From Rhodoplanes sp. (GTDB taxonomy: Bacteria; Pseudomonadota; Alphaproteobacteria; Rhizobiales; Xanthobacteraceae), in the NCBI RefSeq assembly GCF_013377085.1, contig NZ_JACAAX010000001.1, positions 62,001 to 126,000 on the forward strand: a stretch of DNA of 64,000 bases. The letters are read 5' to 3'. The notes beneath the pieces are model-generated. The model made no database searches, was not told the DNA's origin, and saw nothing but the letters and a program-made list of their open reading frames with translations. Of this stretch, positions 8,536 through 17,782 are shown one piece after another. The position numbers and the translations under genes were made by a program. Each line of letters opens with the position of its first letter. Position 1 is the first letter of the stretch.

Positions 8536-10286
8536 TGCGTGTCACCATCAAGCTGAAGCTCGGCCTCGCCTTCGCGGTCGTCATCATTCTGTCCGCTGCC
8601 ACGGCTTGGCTCGGCATCTCGAATCTCGCCGCGCTCGACGCGACGCTGGGTCAGCTCGTCGACGGACCGATGAAGCGCCTCGAGGCGTCGCAGAAGCGCA
8701 GCCTCGACGTGATGACGTTGGTGCGTGCCGAGAAGAACCTCGTGCTGGCGACCGACAAGGATGCGAGCGCCCGCTACGAGGCCGAGATGCTCGACCTCCG
8801 CCAAACGATCCTAAAGCAGGTCGATGCCGACGAAGCCGCCTCGACGGCGGTGGGCAAGCCGATCTGGGCCGGCATCCGCACCTCGATCCAGCAGCTCGGC
8901 TCCGTGCACGACAGGATGCGCGATGCGATCCGCCGCGGCGACTCGGCCGAGGCGCGCGACCTCTCCGCCACCGCGGCGCGGCAGTCCGCCGCCGACGCGC
9001 AGAAGGGCCTCGAGCAGATCACCGGCATCCTGCGCAATTGGCTGCAGGAGGCCAAGCACGACGCCGAGCGCCAGTACGAGAGCGCCCGTACCCTGACGAT
9101 CGGCATGGTCCTGGGCTCGATCGCCTTCGCGCTCGCCATCGCGGTGTGGATGTCGATCAGCATCAGCCGCAGCCTCGCCCGCGCCGGCCTGCTCGCCCAG
9201 GCGGTGGCGGGAGGCGACCTCACCCAGACCATCGACAAGACCTCGAAGGACGAGATCGGCGACCTGATCGAGCACATCAACACCATGGTGCTGCGGCTGC
9301 GTCAGGTCGTGTCGGAGGCGCTGGGTGCTGCCGACAACGTGTCGGCGGGGAGCCAGGAGCTGTCGTCGAGCTCGGAGGAGCTGTCGCAGGGCGCGACCGA
9401 GCAGGCGGCGTCCGCCGAGGAAGCCTCCTCGTCGATGGAGGAGATGGCGTCGAACATCAAGCAGAACGCCGACAACGCCTCGCAGACCGAGAAGATCGCC
9501 CGGCAGTCCGCGGCGGATGCGGAGAAGAGCGGCGAGGCGGTGGGCCGTGCCGTCGAGGCGATGCGCACCATCGCCGAGAAGATCACCATCGTGCAGGAGA
9601 TCGCCCGGCAGACCGACCTCTTGGCCTTGAACGCGGCCGTCGAGGCGGCCCGGGCCGGCGAGCACGGCAGGGGGTTCGCCGTTGTCGCCTCGGAAGTCCG
9701 CAAGCTCGCCGAGCGCAGCCAGACGGCGGCGGCCGAGATCGGCACGGTGTCGTCGAAGACCGTGAAGGTCGCGCAGGAGGCCGGCGAGATGCTGACGCGC
9801 CTGGTGCCCGACATCCAGAAGACGGCCGAGCTGGTGTCGGAGATCAGCGCGGCCTGCCGTGAGCAGGACATCGGCGCCGATCAGATCAACCAGGCGATCC
9901 AGCAGCTCGACAAGGTGACGCAGCAGAACGCCAGCGCTTCGGAAGAGATGTCGGCGACCTCGGAGGAGCTGGCGGCGCAGGCCGAGCAGCTCCAGAGCAG
10001 CATCGCCTATTTCCGCACCGAGGACGGCGCCACCGCAGTCGTCGCGGCGCGGCGTCCGGCGCCGACGCGGGCCGGCTCGCAGGCCTCCGCCAAGTCGGCC
10101 GCAGCCATGGCCGAGCGCAGCGCGCGGCCGGTCGCCAAGCCGGCCACCGGCGGGGCCAACAAGCTGGTCGAGCAGGTGCGCGCGGCCTATGGCCAGGGCA
10201 AGGCGCCGGCGCGGACGGGCTACAAGCTCGACCTCTCGTCGGGCGGCCCCGACGCCCATGACGCGCAATTCGAGCGGGCGAGCTGA
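8535..10286 (+). CDS. methyl-accepting chemotaxis receptor 1 (4HB sensor, single HAMP)
   Basis: A 583-residue transmembrane receptor: TM1 about residues 8-28, a periplasmic four-helix-bundle (4HB_MCP-like) sensor to about 187, TM2 about 188-210, one HAMP segment, then the cytoplasmic coiled-coil with the conserved hairpin tip ([21 protein letters not shown], shortened: [18 protein letters not shown]) and a ~75-residue basic/Ala-rich tail ending QFERAS. No C-terminal NWETF-type pentapeptide for CheR/CheB is present. ATG at 8535 is chosen over the GTG at 8532 because the sister receptor starts with the same MRVTIKLKL. From 9296 to the stop the DNA is identical to the second receptor. Confidence 0.93.
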   Translation: MRVTIKLKLGLAFAVVIILSAATAWLGISNLAALDATLGQLVDGPMKRLEASQKRSLDVMTLVRAEKNLVLATDKDASARYEAEMLDLRQTILKQVDADEAASTAVGKPIWAGIRTSIQQLGSVHDRMRDAIRRGDSAEARDLSATAARQSAADAQKGLEQITGILRNWLQEAKHDAERQYESARTLTIGMVLGSIAFALAIAVWMSISISRSLARAGLLAQAVAGGDLTQTIDKTSKDEIGDLIEHINTMVLRLRQVVSEALGAADNVSAGSQELSSSSEELSQGATEQAASAEEASSSMEEMASNIKQNADNASQTEKIARQSAADAEKSGEAVGRAVEAMRTIAEKITIVQEIARQTDLLALNAAVEAARAGEHGRGFAVVASEVRKLAERSQTAAAEIGTVSSKTVKVAQEAGEMLTRLVPDIQKTAELVSEISAACREQDIGADQINQAIQQLDKVTQQNASASEEMSATSEELAAQAEQLQSSIAYFRTEDGATAVVAARRPAPTRAGSQASAKSAAAMAERSARPVAKPATGGANKLVEQVRAAYGQGKAPARTGYKLDLSSGGPDAHDAQFERAS

Positions 10287-10287
10287 G
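9296..10287 (+). repeat. ~992 bp direct repeat, copy 1 (receptor signalling domain)
   Basis: This stretch matches 11719-12710 base for base wherever I compared it; the translated products agree in all frames, including the silent positions. It covers the whole kinase-control region of receptor 1 and ends one base after the stop codon. The bases on either side differ. The unit spacing is 2423 bp. Confidence 0.95.
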
Positions 10288-10289
10288 CC

Positions 10290-10817
10290 ATGGCGCAAGT
10301 GAGCAGTGCCGGCGAGACCTTTTACGTCACCATCGGGATCGGCCGGGAGGTGTTCGCGGTCCCGGTCGCGATGGTGCTCGAGATCCTCCCGATGCAGCCG
10401 CTGTTCCGCATCCCGGAAGCACCGGCGCATCTCGACGGGCTCATCGATGTCCGCGGTCGCGCCGTCGCGGTGATCGACTTGCGGACCCGGCTCCATCTGC
10501 CGCGGGTGGAGCCCGACGAGACCACCCGCATCGTCGTGCTCGACGTGCCGCTGCCCGGCCGCCGCCTCGCGCTCGGCCTCACGGCCGATCGCGTCTTTGA
10601 GGTTATGGCGCTCCACGACGGCAGCCTCGAGCCGCCGCCCGACATCGGCACGCCGTGGAATCACGATCACATCCGCGGGGTCGGGCGCCACGGCGACGGC
10701 TTCGTCGCGGTGCTCGACATTGTCCGCCTGTTCACTGCCGATCCGGCCGTCCTCACGGCGCAGCGCGCGCTGCCCGCGGGCGGCGACCATCTCCCGTCCG
10801 CCGCCGTCGCGGCCTGA
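10290..10817 (+). CDS. cheW: CheW coupling protein (second copy)
   Basis: A 175-residue CheW with the usual core ([37 protein letters not shown], and a late [18 protein letters not shown]). It starts 3 bp after the receptor 1 stop. It lacks the long tails of the first CheW and shares only family-level similarity with it, so unlike the receptor signalling domains these two genes have not been recently homogenised. Confidence 0.92.
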   Translation: MAQVSSAGETFYVTIGIGREVFAVPVAMVLEILPMQPLFRIPEAPAHLDGLIDVRGRAVAVIDLRTRLHLPRVEPDETTRIVVLDVPLPGRRLALGLTADRVFEVMALHDGSLEPPPDIGTPWNHDHIRGVGRHGDGFVAVLDIVRLFTADPAVLTAQRALPAGGDHLPSAAVAA

Positions 10818-10840
10818 CGCCTCCTGCCAGGAATGCCCCG

Positions 10841-12709
10841 ATGCGTGTCACCATCAAGCTGAAGCTTGCGCTCGCCTTCGCGACCATCATCGTCCTGTCC
10901 GCCGTCACGGCCTGGCTCGGCATCTCGAATCTCGCGTCGCTCGACACCACGCTCAGGCGCTTGGTCGACGGGCCGGTCCAGCGCCTGCAGCTCTCGCTCG
11001 AGCTGAACAACAGCCTGCTGACCGTCGTGCGGGCCGAGAAGAACCTCATCACCTCGGCCGGCAAGGAGGAGTACGACCGCTTCGATACCGAGATGACCCG
11101 CGAGCGCCAGTCGCTGGCCGTGCGGCTCGAAAAGGGCGAGGAGACCGCGGCGGCGCAGCGCCGGCCACTGTGGGCGGCGGCGCGGGCCGCATTGCAGCAA
11201 CTCGTCGTGACGCAGGACAAGATCCGCGAGGCGGTGCGCCGCGGCGATCGTGAGGAGGCCCGGGAGCTCTCCGGCTCGGTGGCGCGCCAGCATGTCGGCG
11301 AGGTGCAGAAGAACCTCAAGGCGGTGCTGGAGGTCAATCAACGTCTGCTCGAGGAGGCCAAGAGCGACGCCGCGCAGCAATACGAGAGCGCCCGGATGCT
11401 GCTGCTCGGCCTGGTCGCTTTCGCCATGATATTCGCGGTCGCCGTCGCCGTGTGGATCGCCCTCGCCATCAGCCGCGGTCTCGGCCGCGCCGGCGCGCTC
11501 GCCCAGGCGGTCGCCATCGGCGATCTCGACCAGCAGATCGTGGTCAAGAGCAACGACGAGATCAAGGATCTGGTCGACTCGCTCAATCGCATGACGGCCA
11601 ACCTGCGCGTCACGGCGGGCGTCGCCGACACCATCGCCAATGGCGACCTCACCGTGAAGGTTACGCGCTTCTCCGACAAGGATACGCTCGGCATGTCGCT
11701 CGAGCGCATGGTGGAGAAGCTGCGTCAGGTCGTGTCGGAGGCGCTGGGTGCTGCCGACAACGTGTCGGCGGGGAGCCAGGAGCTGTCGTCGAGCTCGGAG
11801 GAGCTGTCGCAGGGCGCGACCGAGCAGGCGGCGTCCGCCGAGGAAGCCTCCTCGTCGATGGAGGAGATGGCGTCGAACATCAAGCAGAACGCCGACAACG
11901 CCTCGCAGACCGAGAAGATCGCCCGGCAGTCCGCGGCGGATGCGGAGAAGAGCGGCGAGGCGGTGGGCCGTGCCGTCGAGGCGATGCGCACCATCGCCGA
12001 GAAGATCACCATCGTGCAGGAGATCGCCCGGCAGACCGACCTCTTGGCCTTGAACGCGGCCGTCGAGGCGGCCCGGGCCGGCGAGCACGGCAGGGGGTTC
12101 GCCGTTGTCGCCTCGGAAGTCCGCAAGCTCGCCGAGCGCAGCCAGACGGCGGCGGCCGAGATCGGCACGGTGTCGTCGAAGACCGTGAAGGTCGCGCAGG
12201 AGGCCGGCGAGATGCTGACGCGCCTGGTGCCCGACATCCAGAAGACGGCCGAGCTGGTGTCGGAGATCAGCGCGGCCTGCCGTGAGCAGGACATCGGCGC
12301 CGATCAGATCAACCAGGCGATCCAGCAGCTCGACAAGGTGACGCAGCAGAACGCCAGCGCTTCGGAAGAGATGTCGGCGACCTCGGAGGAGCTGGCGGCG
12401 CAGGCCGAGCAGCTCCAGAGCAGCATCGCCTATTTCCGCACCGAGGACGGCGCCACCGCAGTCGTCGCGGCGCGGCGTCCGGCGCCGACGCGGGCCGGCT
12501 CGCAGGCCTCCGCCAAGTCGGCCGCAGCCATGGCCGAGCGCAGCGCGCGGCCGGTCGCCAAGCCGGCCACCGGCGGGGCCAACAAGCTGGTCGAGCAGGT
12601 GCGCGCGGCCTATGGCCAGGGCAAGGCGCCGGCGCGGACGGGCTACAAGCTCGACCTCTCGTCGGGCGGCCCCGACGCCCATGACGCGCAATTCGAGCGG
12701 GCGAGCTGA
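10841..12709 (+). CDS. methyl-accepting chemotaxis receptor 2 (4HB sensor, tandem HAMP)
   Basis: A 622-residue receptor built like receptor 1: MRVTIKLKL start, TM1, a 4HB periplasmic domain of similar length but diverged sequence, TM2 near residue 190-212, then two HAMP-like segments ([22 protein letters not shown], shortened: [15 protein letters not shown]; and [20 protein letters not shown]) where receptor 1 has one, which explains its ~39 extra residues. From 11719 onward it is identical in DNA to receptor 1. AGGA at 10829-10832 is the likely ribosome binding site for ATG 10841; the open frame upstream is a shadow of cheW. The two receptors therefore differ in what they sense but send the same output. 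Confidence 0.93.
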   Translation: MRVTIKLKLALAFATIIVLSAVTAWLGISNLASLDTTLRRLVDGPVQRLQLSLELNNSLLTVVRAEKNLITSAGKEEYDRFDTEMTRERQSLAVRLEKGEETAAAQRRPLWAAARAALQQLVVTQDKIREAVRRGDREEARELSGSVARQHVGEVQKNLKAVLEVNQRLLEEAKSDAAQQYESARMLLLGLVAFAMIFAVAVAVWIALAISRGLGRAGALAQAVAIGDLDQQIVVKSNDEIKDLVDSLNRMTANLRVTAGVADTIANGDLTVKVTRFSDKDTLGMSLERMVEKLRQVVSEALGAADNVSAGSQELSSSSEELSQGATEQAASAEEASSSMEEMASNIKQNADNASQTEKIARQSAADAEKSGEAVGRAVEAMRTIAEKITIVQEIARQTDLLALNAAVEAARAGEHGRGFAVVASEVRKLAERSQTAAAEIGTVSSKTVKVAQEAGEMLTRLVPDIQKTAELVSEISAACREQDIGADQINQAIQQLDKVTQQNASASEEMSATSEELAAQAEQLQSSIAYFRTEDGATAVVAARRPAPTRAGSQASAKSAAAMAERSARPVAKPATGGANKLVEQVRAAYGQGKAPARTGYKLDLSSGGPDAHDAQFERAS

Positions 12710-12710
12710 G
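11719..12710 (+). repeat. ~992 bp direct repeat, copy 2 (receptor signalling domain)
   Basis: This is the second copy of the block at 9296-10287 and covers the signalling domain of receptor 2. Identity begins abruptly after the second HAMP segment and stops one base after the stop codon. Confidence 0.95.
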
Positions 12711-12724
12711 GTGGGGTGGACGCC

Positions 12725-13639
12725 ATGACGGAGGCTCAACCCAGGACGTCGTCGGCCGAGCGGCAGGAGCCGCTTGCGCGGCCGGAGTCCTCCTGGGTCG
12801 ACAGCCATGACCGGCTCGGCGCCCGCGACTTCCAGCGGCTGGCGACGTTCATCCAGGACTACAGCGGCATCAAGGTGCCGCCCAGCAAGGCGACCATGGT
12901 CGAGGGGCGGCTGCGCAAGCGCGTCCGTGCCCTCGGCATGGCGAGCCTCGTCGAGTACTGCAACTATCTGTTCGCCCGCGACGGGCTCGCCGCCGAAGAG
13001 ATCCACCTGATCGACGTCGTCACCACCAACAAGACGGAATTCTTTCGCGAGCCGGAGCATTTCCGCACCCTCGCCGACGAGGTGCTGCCGCGCATCGCCG
13101 CCGAGCGCCGGGTCAGCTCGCACGCGCCGGTGAAGATCTGGAGCGCCGCGGCCTCGACCGGCGCCGAGGCCTACACGATCGCCATGGTGCTGGCCGAGCA
13201 GCGTCGGCGTCAGCCCGAGCTGGCCGGCGCCGTCTACGCGACCGACATCTGCACGGAGGTGCTCGGCACCGCCCAGGGCGGCATCTTCCCGGCCGAGATG
13301 ATCGCGCCGGTGCCGGCCGAGCTGAGGGCCCGCTACGTCATGCAGGCCAAGGATCGCGCCTCGCGGCTGGTGCGGATCGTTCCGGAGCTGCGCGCCATGG
13401 TCCGGTTCGGCCGTCTCAACCTGATGGACCAGAGCTATCCGATCGACCGCGACATGGACGTCGTCTTCTGCCGCAACGTGCTCATCTATTTCGACAAGCC
13501 TACCCAGCTCGCGGTGCTGCGCCGGCTCTGCGATCATCTCCGCCCCGGCGGCTGGTTGTTTCTCGGCCATTCCGAGACGCTGTCCGGATTCGAGCTGCCG
13601 GTCCGCACCGCCGGCACCGCAGTCTTTCGCCGGAGCTGA
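12725..13639 (+). CDS. cheR: CheR chemotaxis protein methyltransferase
   Basis: A 304-residue S-adenosylmethionine-dependent methyltransferase that methylates receptor glutamates. It shows the helical N-terminal domain ([15 protein letters not shown]), [12 protein letters not shown], the SAM-binding region ([20 protein letters not shown]; most family members have GEEPYS where this has GAEAYT) and [19 protein letters not shown] at 12725 is preferred because GAGGTGGGG lies about ten bases upstream; a GTG at 12716 would sit on top of that site. It starts 16 bp after receptor 2 and ends 2 bp before cheB. Confidence 0.94.
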   Translation: MTEAQPRTSSAERQEPLARPESSWVDSHDRLGARDFQRLATFIQDYSGIKVPPSKATMVEGRLRKRVRALGMASLVEYCNYLFARDGLAAEEIHLIDVVTTNKTEFFREPEHFRTLADEVLPRIAAERRVSSHAPVKIWSAAASTGAEAYTIAMVLAEQRRRQPELAGAVYATDICTEVLGTAQGGIFPAEMIAPVPAELRARYVMQAKDRASRLVRIVPELRAMVRFGRLNLMDQSYPIDRDMDVVFCRNVLIYFDKPTQLAVLRRLCDHLRPGGWLFLGHSETLSGFELPVRTAGTAVFRRS

Positions 13640-13641
13640 CC

Positions 13642-14733
13642 ATGGCGGCGCCGATCCGGGTCTTGATCATCGACGACTCCGCATCGGTGCGGCAGACGCT
13701 CGCCGGGATCCTCGGCGCCGATCCCGACATCACGGTGATCGGCACGGCGTCCGATCCGTTCGTCGCGGCACGCCGCATCCAGGCCGAGCTGCCCGACGTC
13801 ATCACGCTCGACGTCGAGATGCCGCACATGGACGGCATTACGTTCCTGCGCAAGCTGATGAGCCAGCGGCCGTTGCCCGTGGTGATGTGCTCGTCGCTCG
13901 CCGAGGAGGGGTCCGAGACGCTGATGCAGGCGCTCGAGGCCGGCGCCGTCGACGTGATCCTCAAGCCGCGGCTCGGGGTGACGCAGTTCCTGATCGAGTC
14001 GCAGGTGCGCATCTGCGACGCCGTCAAGGCCGCGGCGGGGGCTCGCCTGCATTGCCTGCCGCGCCGGGCCCGTGGTCCGGGGGGCATCGCGACGCCGGCT
14101 AAGAAGCTGACGGCCGACGTGATGCTGGCGGCGCCTTCGGCCGGCCATGCGATGGCGCGGACCACCGAGACCATCGTGTGCATCGGCGCCTCGACCGGCG
14201 GTACCGAGTCGCTGCGGGCGCTGCTCGAGGTGCTGCCGGCGGATTCGCCGCCTATCCTGATCGTCCAGCACATGCCGGAGAAGTTCACGGCCGCCTTCGC
14301 GAAGCGGCTCGACGGCCTGTGCGCCGTCGAGGTGAAGGAGGCCGCCGACGGCGACACCGCGTTGCGCGGGCGCGTGCTGATCGCGCCCGGCGATCGCCAC
14401 ATGCTGCTGCAGCGCAGCGGCGCGCGCTATTACGTCAGCGTCAAGGACGGCCCGCTGGTGTCGCGCCATCGGCCCTCGGTCGACGTGCTGTTCCGCTCGG
14501 CGGCGCGCTTCGCCGGGGCGAACGCGCTCGGCATCATCATGACGGGCATGGGCGACGACGGCGCCCGCGGACTCCTGGAGATGAAGCAGGCCGGCGCCCA
14601 CACGGTGGCCCAGGACGAGGCGACCTCGGTCGTCTTCGGCATGCCCAAGGAGGCGATCGCCCTCGGCGCCGTCGACCGCGTGCTGCCGCTCGGATCGCTG
14701 GCCGGCGCGGTCCTGCGCGCCGGATCGGCATAG
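13642..14733 (+). CDS. cheB: CheB protein-glutamate methylesterase/response regulator
   Basis: A 363-residue two-domain enzyme. The receiver domain has Asp11/Asp12 and the phosphoacceptor Asp57 ([12 protein letters not shown]). After a basic linker the methylesterase domain carries the Ser-His-Asp triad: Ser in [11 protein letters not shown], His in VQHMPEKFT and Asp in GMGDDGARG. All catalytic residues are present. It removes methyl groups or deamidates receptor glutamines when activated by CheA. It is the last gene of the rightward operon and is followed by a double-hairpin repeat. Confidence 0.95.
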   Translation: MAAPIRVLIIDDSASVRQTLAGILGADPDITVIGTASDPFVAARRIQAELPDVITLDVEMPHMDGITFLRKLMSQRPLPVVMCSSLAEEGSETLMQALEAGAVDVILKPRLGVTQFLIESQVRICDAVKAAAGARLHCLPRRARGPGGIATPAKKLTADVMLAAPSAGHAMARTTETIVCIGASTGGTESLRALLEVLPADSPPILIVQHMPEKFTAAFAKRLDGLCAVEVKEAADGDTALRGRVLIAPGDRHMLLQRSGARYYVSVKDGPLVSRHRPSVDVLFRSAARFAGANALGIIMTGMGDDGARGLLEMKQAGAHTVAQDEATSVVFGMPKEAIALGAVDRVLPLGSLAGAVLRAGSA

Positions 14734-14776
14734 GGCAATTTTCAACGGAGATGAATTGCCCTACGAGCTCCGCTCG

Positions 14777-14841
14777 TCCCCGCGAAAGCGGGGATCCCGC
14801 GCCCCGCGCCGTGGCCCCTGGAGTCCCGCTTGCGCGGGACT
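14777..14841. repeat. double-hairpin palindromic repeat (REP-like) between convergent genes; possible bidirectional terminator
   Basis: Two strong stem-loops: TCCCCGC-GAAA-GCGGGGA at 14777-14794 with a GNRA loop, and AGTCCCGC-TTGC-GCGGGACT at 14822-14841. They lie between cheB and the convergent receptor-like gene, so the element could stop transcription from both sides. No U-rich tract follows. Confidence 0.7.
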
Positions 14842-14895
14842 GAGCGGAGTGTGGGTCGAGATCGCCGGAAAATGCTCCAGCCGGCCGCTCGCTTT

Positions 14896-16656
14896 TCAGA
14901 ACAGCATGTCGTCGAGGCTCGCTTCGGCCATCGCCGGCGCGGCGGCGGCGATCGGCGGAGCGAGGGTCGTGGCGAGGCCGCGCGGGGCCGCGCGGGCATG
15001 GACGTCGCGCTCGCGCGCCATGGTGTAGTGGGCGGCGAGCTGCGCGAACAGCGCGTCCGCGGCCTCTCCCGTCGGGATCGATCGGGCTGGCGCGGCGGCG
15101 GCGACCGCCGCAAAGGCGGCCGCGGCGTGCCGGATCGCGGCTGCGATGGTCTCGGCCCGGGCGAGTCCGGCGGCGGTCTCGTCGAGCACCGACACCACGG
15201 CGGCGCCGTCGCGGGCGAGTGCCGCGAGCGCGGCCCCGAGGGTCTCGGCGACGGCGTGCAGGCGGGCGATGGCGGTATCCATCGCCGTGATGACGGCGGC
15301 GATCTCGGCGAGCCGTGCCGCCTGGTTCTGTCCCGCCAACGCTTCGGCCGTCGCGACGATCGCCTGGACGTCCGCCGTCGCGGCGACCGCCTCGGTCGCT
15401 GTTCGGGCGGAGGACAGCGTCAGCTCCTCGGCGACGACGCCCAGCGGCTTGCCGACGGTACCGAGGCGGCTGCTCTTGAGCGTCGCGTTGACGCCCATGA
15501 TGCGGATGTCGGCCTCGACGGCCCGCACCGTGCCGATATGGTCGACCAGCCGGGTGGCGATCCGCAGCACCTCGGCGATGATCCCGTCGGCGCTTTCGCG
15601 CGCTGTGCGGAAGCCCTCGAACAACGCCCGCGCTTGGCTGACGTCCTCCTCCAGCTCGCACAGGAACGACTCGCCGCCATGCGCCGTCGAGCCGTAGACG
15701 GTCTGGCCGAGCCGGACGATCTCGCGGGCGTCGGCGGCGAGCCCGTCGAGGGTGCGGTGGACCGCGGCGATCTCGCGGGCGAGCTCGTCGGCGGCGTCCC
15801 CGAGCTGGGCCGCCTGCAGGGTGCAGCCGGCGGCCACGAGGGCGCGACGCTCCTCCGTGCCGAGATCCGCCCATGGGGCGTGCCGGTCGTCCGCCGCAGT
15901 CGCGCCGGCGAGATCGGCGAGCTGGCCGGCGCTCGCCTGGACGTGCTCCATGCGCTGGCGGGTGGCGTCGCCGACCTGCAGGGCCATGACGACGCGGCCG
16001 ACCCCGTCGGCGAGCTTGCGCGAGCGCGCGCCGACCGCGGCGGCGGCCTCGGCGGCGGCACGGGAGCGCGCCGTGATCAGGTCGAGGCTGTGCGCGAGCT
16101 GCCGCGGCACTTGTGCCATCGTCTCGGTGTGGCGGGTGGCGAACACGGTCTCGCCCGTGCTGGCGACCGCGAGATGCCGGGCGACCGCGACGAGATCGTC
16201 GCGGAAGTGCTGCAGATTGGTGTTGGTGATCGCCAGCGAGCGACCGATCCCGCCGATATAGTCCAGGAACTCGGTGCCGGCCGCGCCGATGCCGGAGGCG
16301 GTGATCCGGGCATTGATGGTCAGCACGTCGATGGTGCGGATTTCCTTGGCGATCTCGTCGATTCGCCGGCGCAGACCGGCGCTGACCCGGGTCAGGCGGT
16401 CGAGTGAGGCCCGCTCGTCGCGGCGGGCGCCGCCGAGCGCGGTCGCCTTTGCGCCGACCTGCGAGAGGTCCTCGGTGGCGCGGTGGAAGGCGTCGCCGCC
16501 CAGCTCGCCCTGAAGGCTGCCGAACAGGGATGTCAGGTGCTCCAGGAGATCGACCGAGGAGCCGAGCCGGACGCCCGTCTGCAGAAATGTCTCTTCGGCC
16601 AAGCCCGCTGCCGCACCGAGCGCTTCGGCAATGGGGAGGATGTCGTCGCGCACCAT
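14896..16656 (-). CDS. soluble receptor-like coiled-coil protein with two hairpin-like segments
   Basis: A 586-residue, mostly helical, Ala-rich protein with no membrane segment or signal peptide. Two stretches resemble the receptor hairpin tip in degenerate form: IDVLTINARITASGIGAAGT followed by EFLDYIGGIGRSLA, and IRIMGVNATLKSSRLGT followed by GKPLGVVAEELTLSS (compare LLALNAAIEAARAGE and [11 protein letters not shown]). It ends in SLDDMLF, an acidic-hydrophobic tail that recalls the CheY-binding tail of CheZ. ATG at 16656 is chosen; a TTG at 16749 would add 31 low-complexity residues, and neither has a strong ribosome site. It converges on cheB. I infer a cytoplasmic chemotaxis component that is either a degenerate receptor or a CheY-binding protein; no enzymatic role can be read from the sequence. 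Confidence 0.7.
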   Translation of the reverse strand: MVRDDILPIAEALGAAAGLAEETFLQTGVRLGSSVDLLEHLTSLFGSLQGELGGDAFHRATEDLSQVGAKATALGGARRDERASLDRLTRVSAGLRRRIDEIAKEIRTIDVLTINARITASGIGAAGTEFLDYIGGIGRSLAITNTNLQHFRDDLVAVARHLAVASTGETVFATRHTETMAQVPRQLAHSLDLITARSRAAAEAAAAVGARSRKLADGVGRVVMALQVGDATRQRMEHVQASAGQLADLAGATAADDRHAPWADLGTEERRALVAAGCTLQAAQLGDAADELAREIAAVHRTLDGLAADAREIVRLGQTVYGSTAHGGESFLCELEEDVSQARALFEGFRTARESADGIIAEVLRIATRLVDHIGTVRAVEADIRIMGVNATLKSSRLGTVGKPLGVVAEELTLSSARTATEAVAATADVQAIVATAEALAGQNQAARLAEIAAVITAMDTAIARLHAVAETLGAALAALARDGAAVVSVLDETAAGLARAETIAAAIRHAAAAFAAVAAAAPARSIPTGEAADALFAQLAAHYTMARERDVHARAAPRGLATTLAPPIAAAAPAMAEASLDDMLF

Positions 16657-16863
16657 CGGTCTCACTGGCTCGGCGAACGGTCGCCCGGCCGTGACCGACG
16701 ACGCGGAGCCGGTCGCCGCGGGGGCACGGCGAAGAGGCTCGCCCTCCAACTTGATCAGCTTCGGTTAAGTATCGGTTTAGACGGCCCCTCCGGCGACCGC
16801 AGGGGGAGGCGCGCCGCCTGAAGGGAGGTCTCCGGGTTTCCGCGTCGATCGGCCGCGTCGGCC

Positions 16864-16888
16864 GGAACAATGGACCGTCGAATTCGTT
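16864..16888 (+). promoter_or_regulatory. EcfG-type general stress response promoter candidate
   Basis: GGAAC at 16864-16868 and CGTT at 16885-16888 are separated by 16 bases, matching the alphaproteobacterial EcfG consensus (GGAAC-N16/17-CGTT). The site points towards the stress-type membrane protein at 17016, leaving an untranslated leader of roughly 120 bases. Confidence 0.55.
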
Positions 16889-17015
16889 GTTACGATGGTT
16901 CGCGTCGGGTGTGCCGCGCGTTCCGGGTGTCCCCGTCTTTTTTTTGCTCGCGGGGCGCGCAACGTCTTTGCTGCCGCACTGTGCGGCTCGATCATTTTGA
17001 AACTCGGGGGATGTA

Positions 17016-17381
17016 ATGACTTTATCGCTACCGTTTCTCGCCATTGTGCTGGTCGTCGGGGCCGGCGCCGGCTGGATTGCCGATCGGCTCGCGACCGGTA
17101 AAGGATTCGGGATGGCCGGAGATGCCGTCGTCGGCGTCATCGGCGCCTTCGCTGGCGTCTGGGCGGCCCGGCACTTCGGCGTCGCCGTGATGCCTGGCAA
17201 CGCCGGCCTCGTCATCCACGCGGCGGCTGGCGCCATCGTTCTGCTGGCCCTCGTGCGGGTGTCGCAGGGCGGCCTGAGCCTCGGCTCCAAGGCCGCTGCG
17301 CCGGCCAAGAAGGCGGCTGTCCCCGTGGCGGAGGGGCCGCGCCCGGTTCGGCCGGTGCCGCGCAGCGGACGCACCGTCTGA
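17016..17381 (+). CDS. GlsB/YeaQ/YmgE-type stress response membrane protein with basic tail
   Basis: A 121-residue protein with three hydrophobic segments (about 5-22, 33-53, 60-80) and Gly-rich helices typical of the GlsB/YeaQ/YmgE (transglycosylase-associated) family. The ~35-residue Lys/Arg/Pro/Ala-rich cytoplasmic tail is an extension beyond the usual ~85-residue family length. CGGGGG lies five bases before the ATG. Family members are small inner-membrane proteins induced by stress, with no known enzymatic activity. The EcfG-like promoter upstream agrees with this, and a long inverted repeat follows the gene. Confidence 0.82.
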   Translation: MTLSLPFLAIVLVVGAGAGWIADRLATGKGFGMAGDAVVGVIGAFAGVWAARHFGVAVMPGNAGLVIHAAAGAIVLLALVRVSQGGLSLGSKAAAPAKKAAVPVAEGPRPVRPVPRSGRTV

Positions 17382-17420
17382 TCGGCTCGGGCGTGGCTCG
17401 CGCCGCGCCGGCTTCGGCCG

Positions 17421-17460
17421 CGAGAGCGCGTTCCGTCCCATGGACACGAACGCGCTCTCG
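17421..17460 (+). terminator. hairpin, probable terminator
   Basis: A perfect 13-bp inverted repeat: CGAGAGCGCGTTC at 17421-17433 pairs with GAACGCGCTCTCG at 17448-17460 around a 14-base loop, followed by TTGATTTG. It sits 39 bp after the stress membrane gene. The T-tract is weak, so factor-independent termination is likely but not certain. Confidence 0.6.
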
Positions 17461-17782
17461 TTGATTTGTCGTGTTTATCGTGCGTGGTCGCATGCTCTTG
17501 CGGCGGGCCGATCTCGCATCGCCGGGGCATCGTGCAGGCTTGTCCGGTAGAGCCGATCTGCCGGGGCGCGATCTGCTCGGCGGTCTTCGCCACCGGAGAA
17601 GATCATCCGAGCCGCTCGTGCTGATTTGTCATGTTTCGGCACGCTCCCTCTTCTCGCCTCTTCACTCCAACACAGTGCCGCTGCAGAACGTCCGCCAGGG
17701 TGGCAGACAGATTCTGAGTACTTCTACGGAAGTGTGAGAGCGTCTCCCCCATATAGTGGCGCGATCCGCATCGGGAGCCAGC
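17461..17782. other. intergenic leader of sensor kinase
   Basis: No gene is seen in these 322 bp. They should hold the sensor kinase promoter, but no clear consensus was found. GGGAG at 17773-17777 is the kinase's ribosome binding site. Confidence 0.4.

Noticed and set aside
8811-13570. Long minus-strand frames opposite the receptor and cheR genes
   Set aside because: They are GC-skew shadows; their shared sequences only reflect the duplicated receptor block.
14537-17593. 1018-codon minus-strand frame across cheB, the receptor-like gene and the YeaQ-type gene
   Set aside because: It crosses three real genes and intergenic repeats; no domain, and the composition is typical of a shifted frame.
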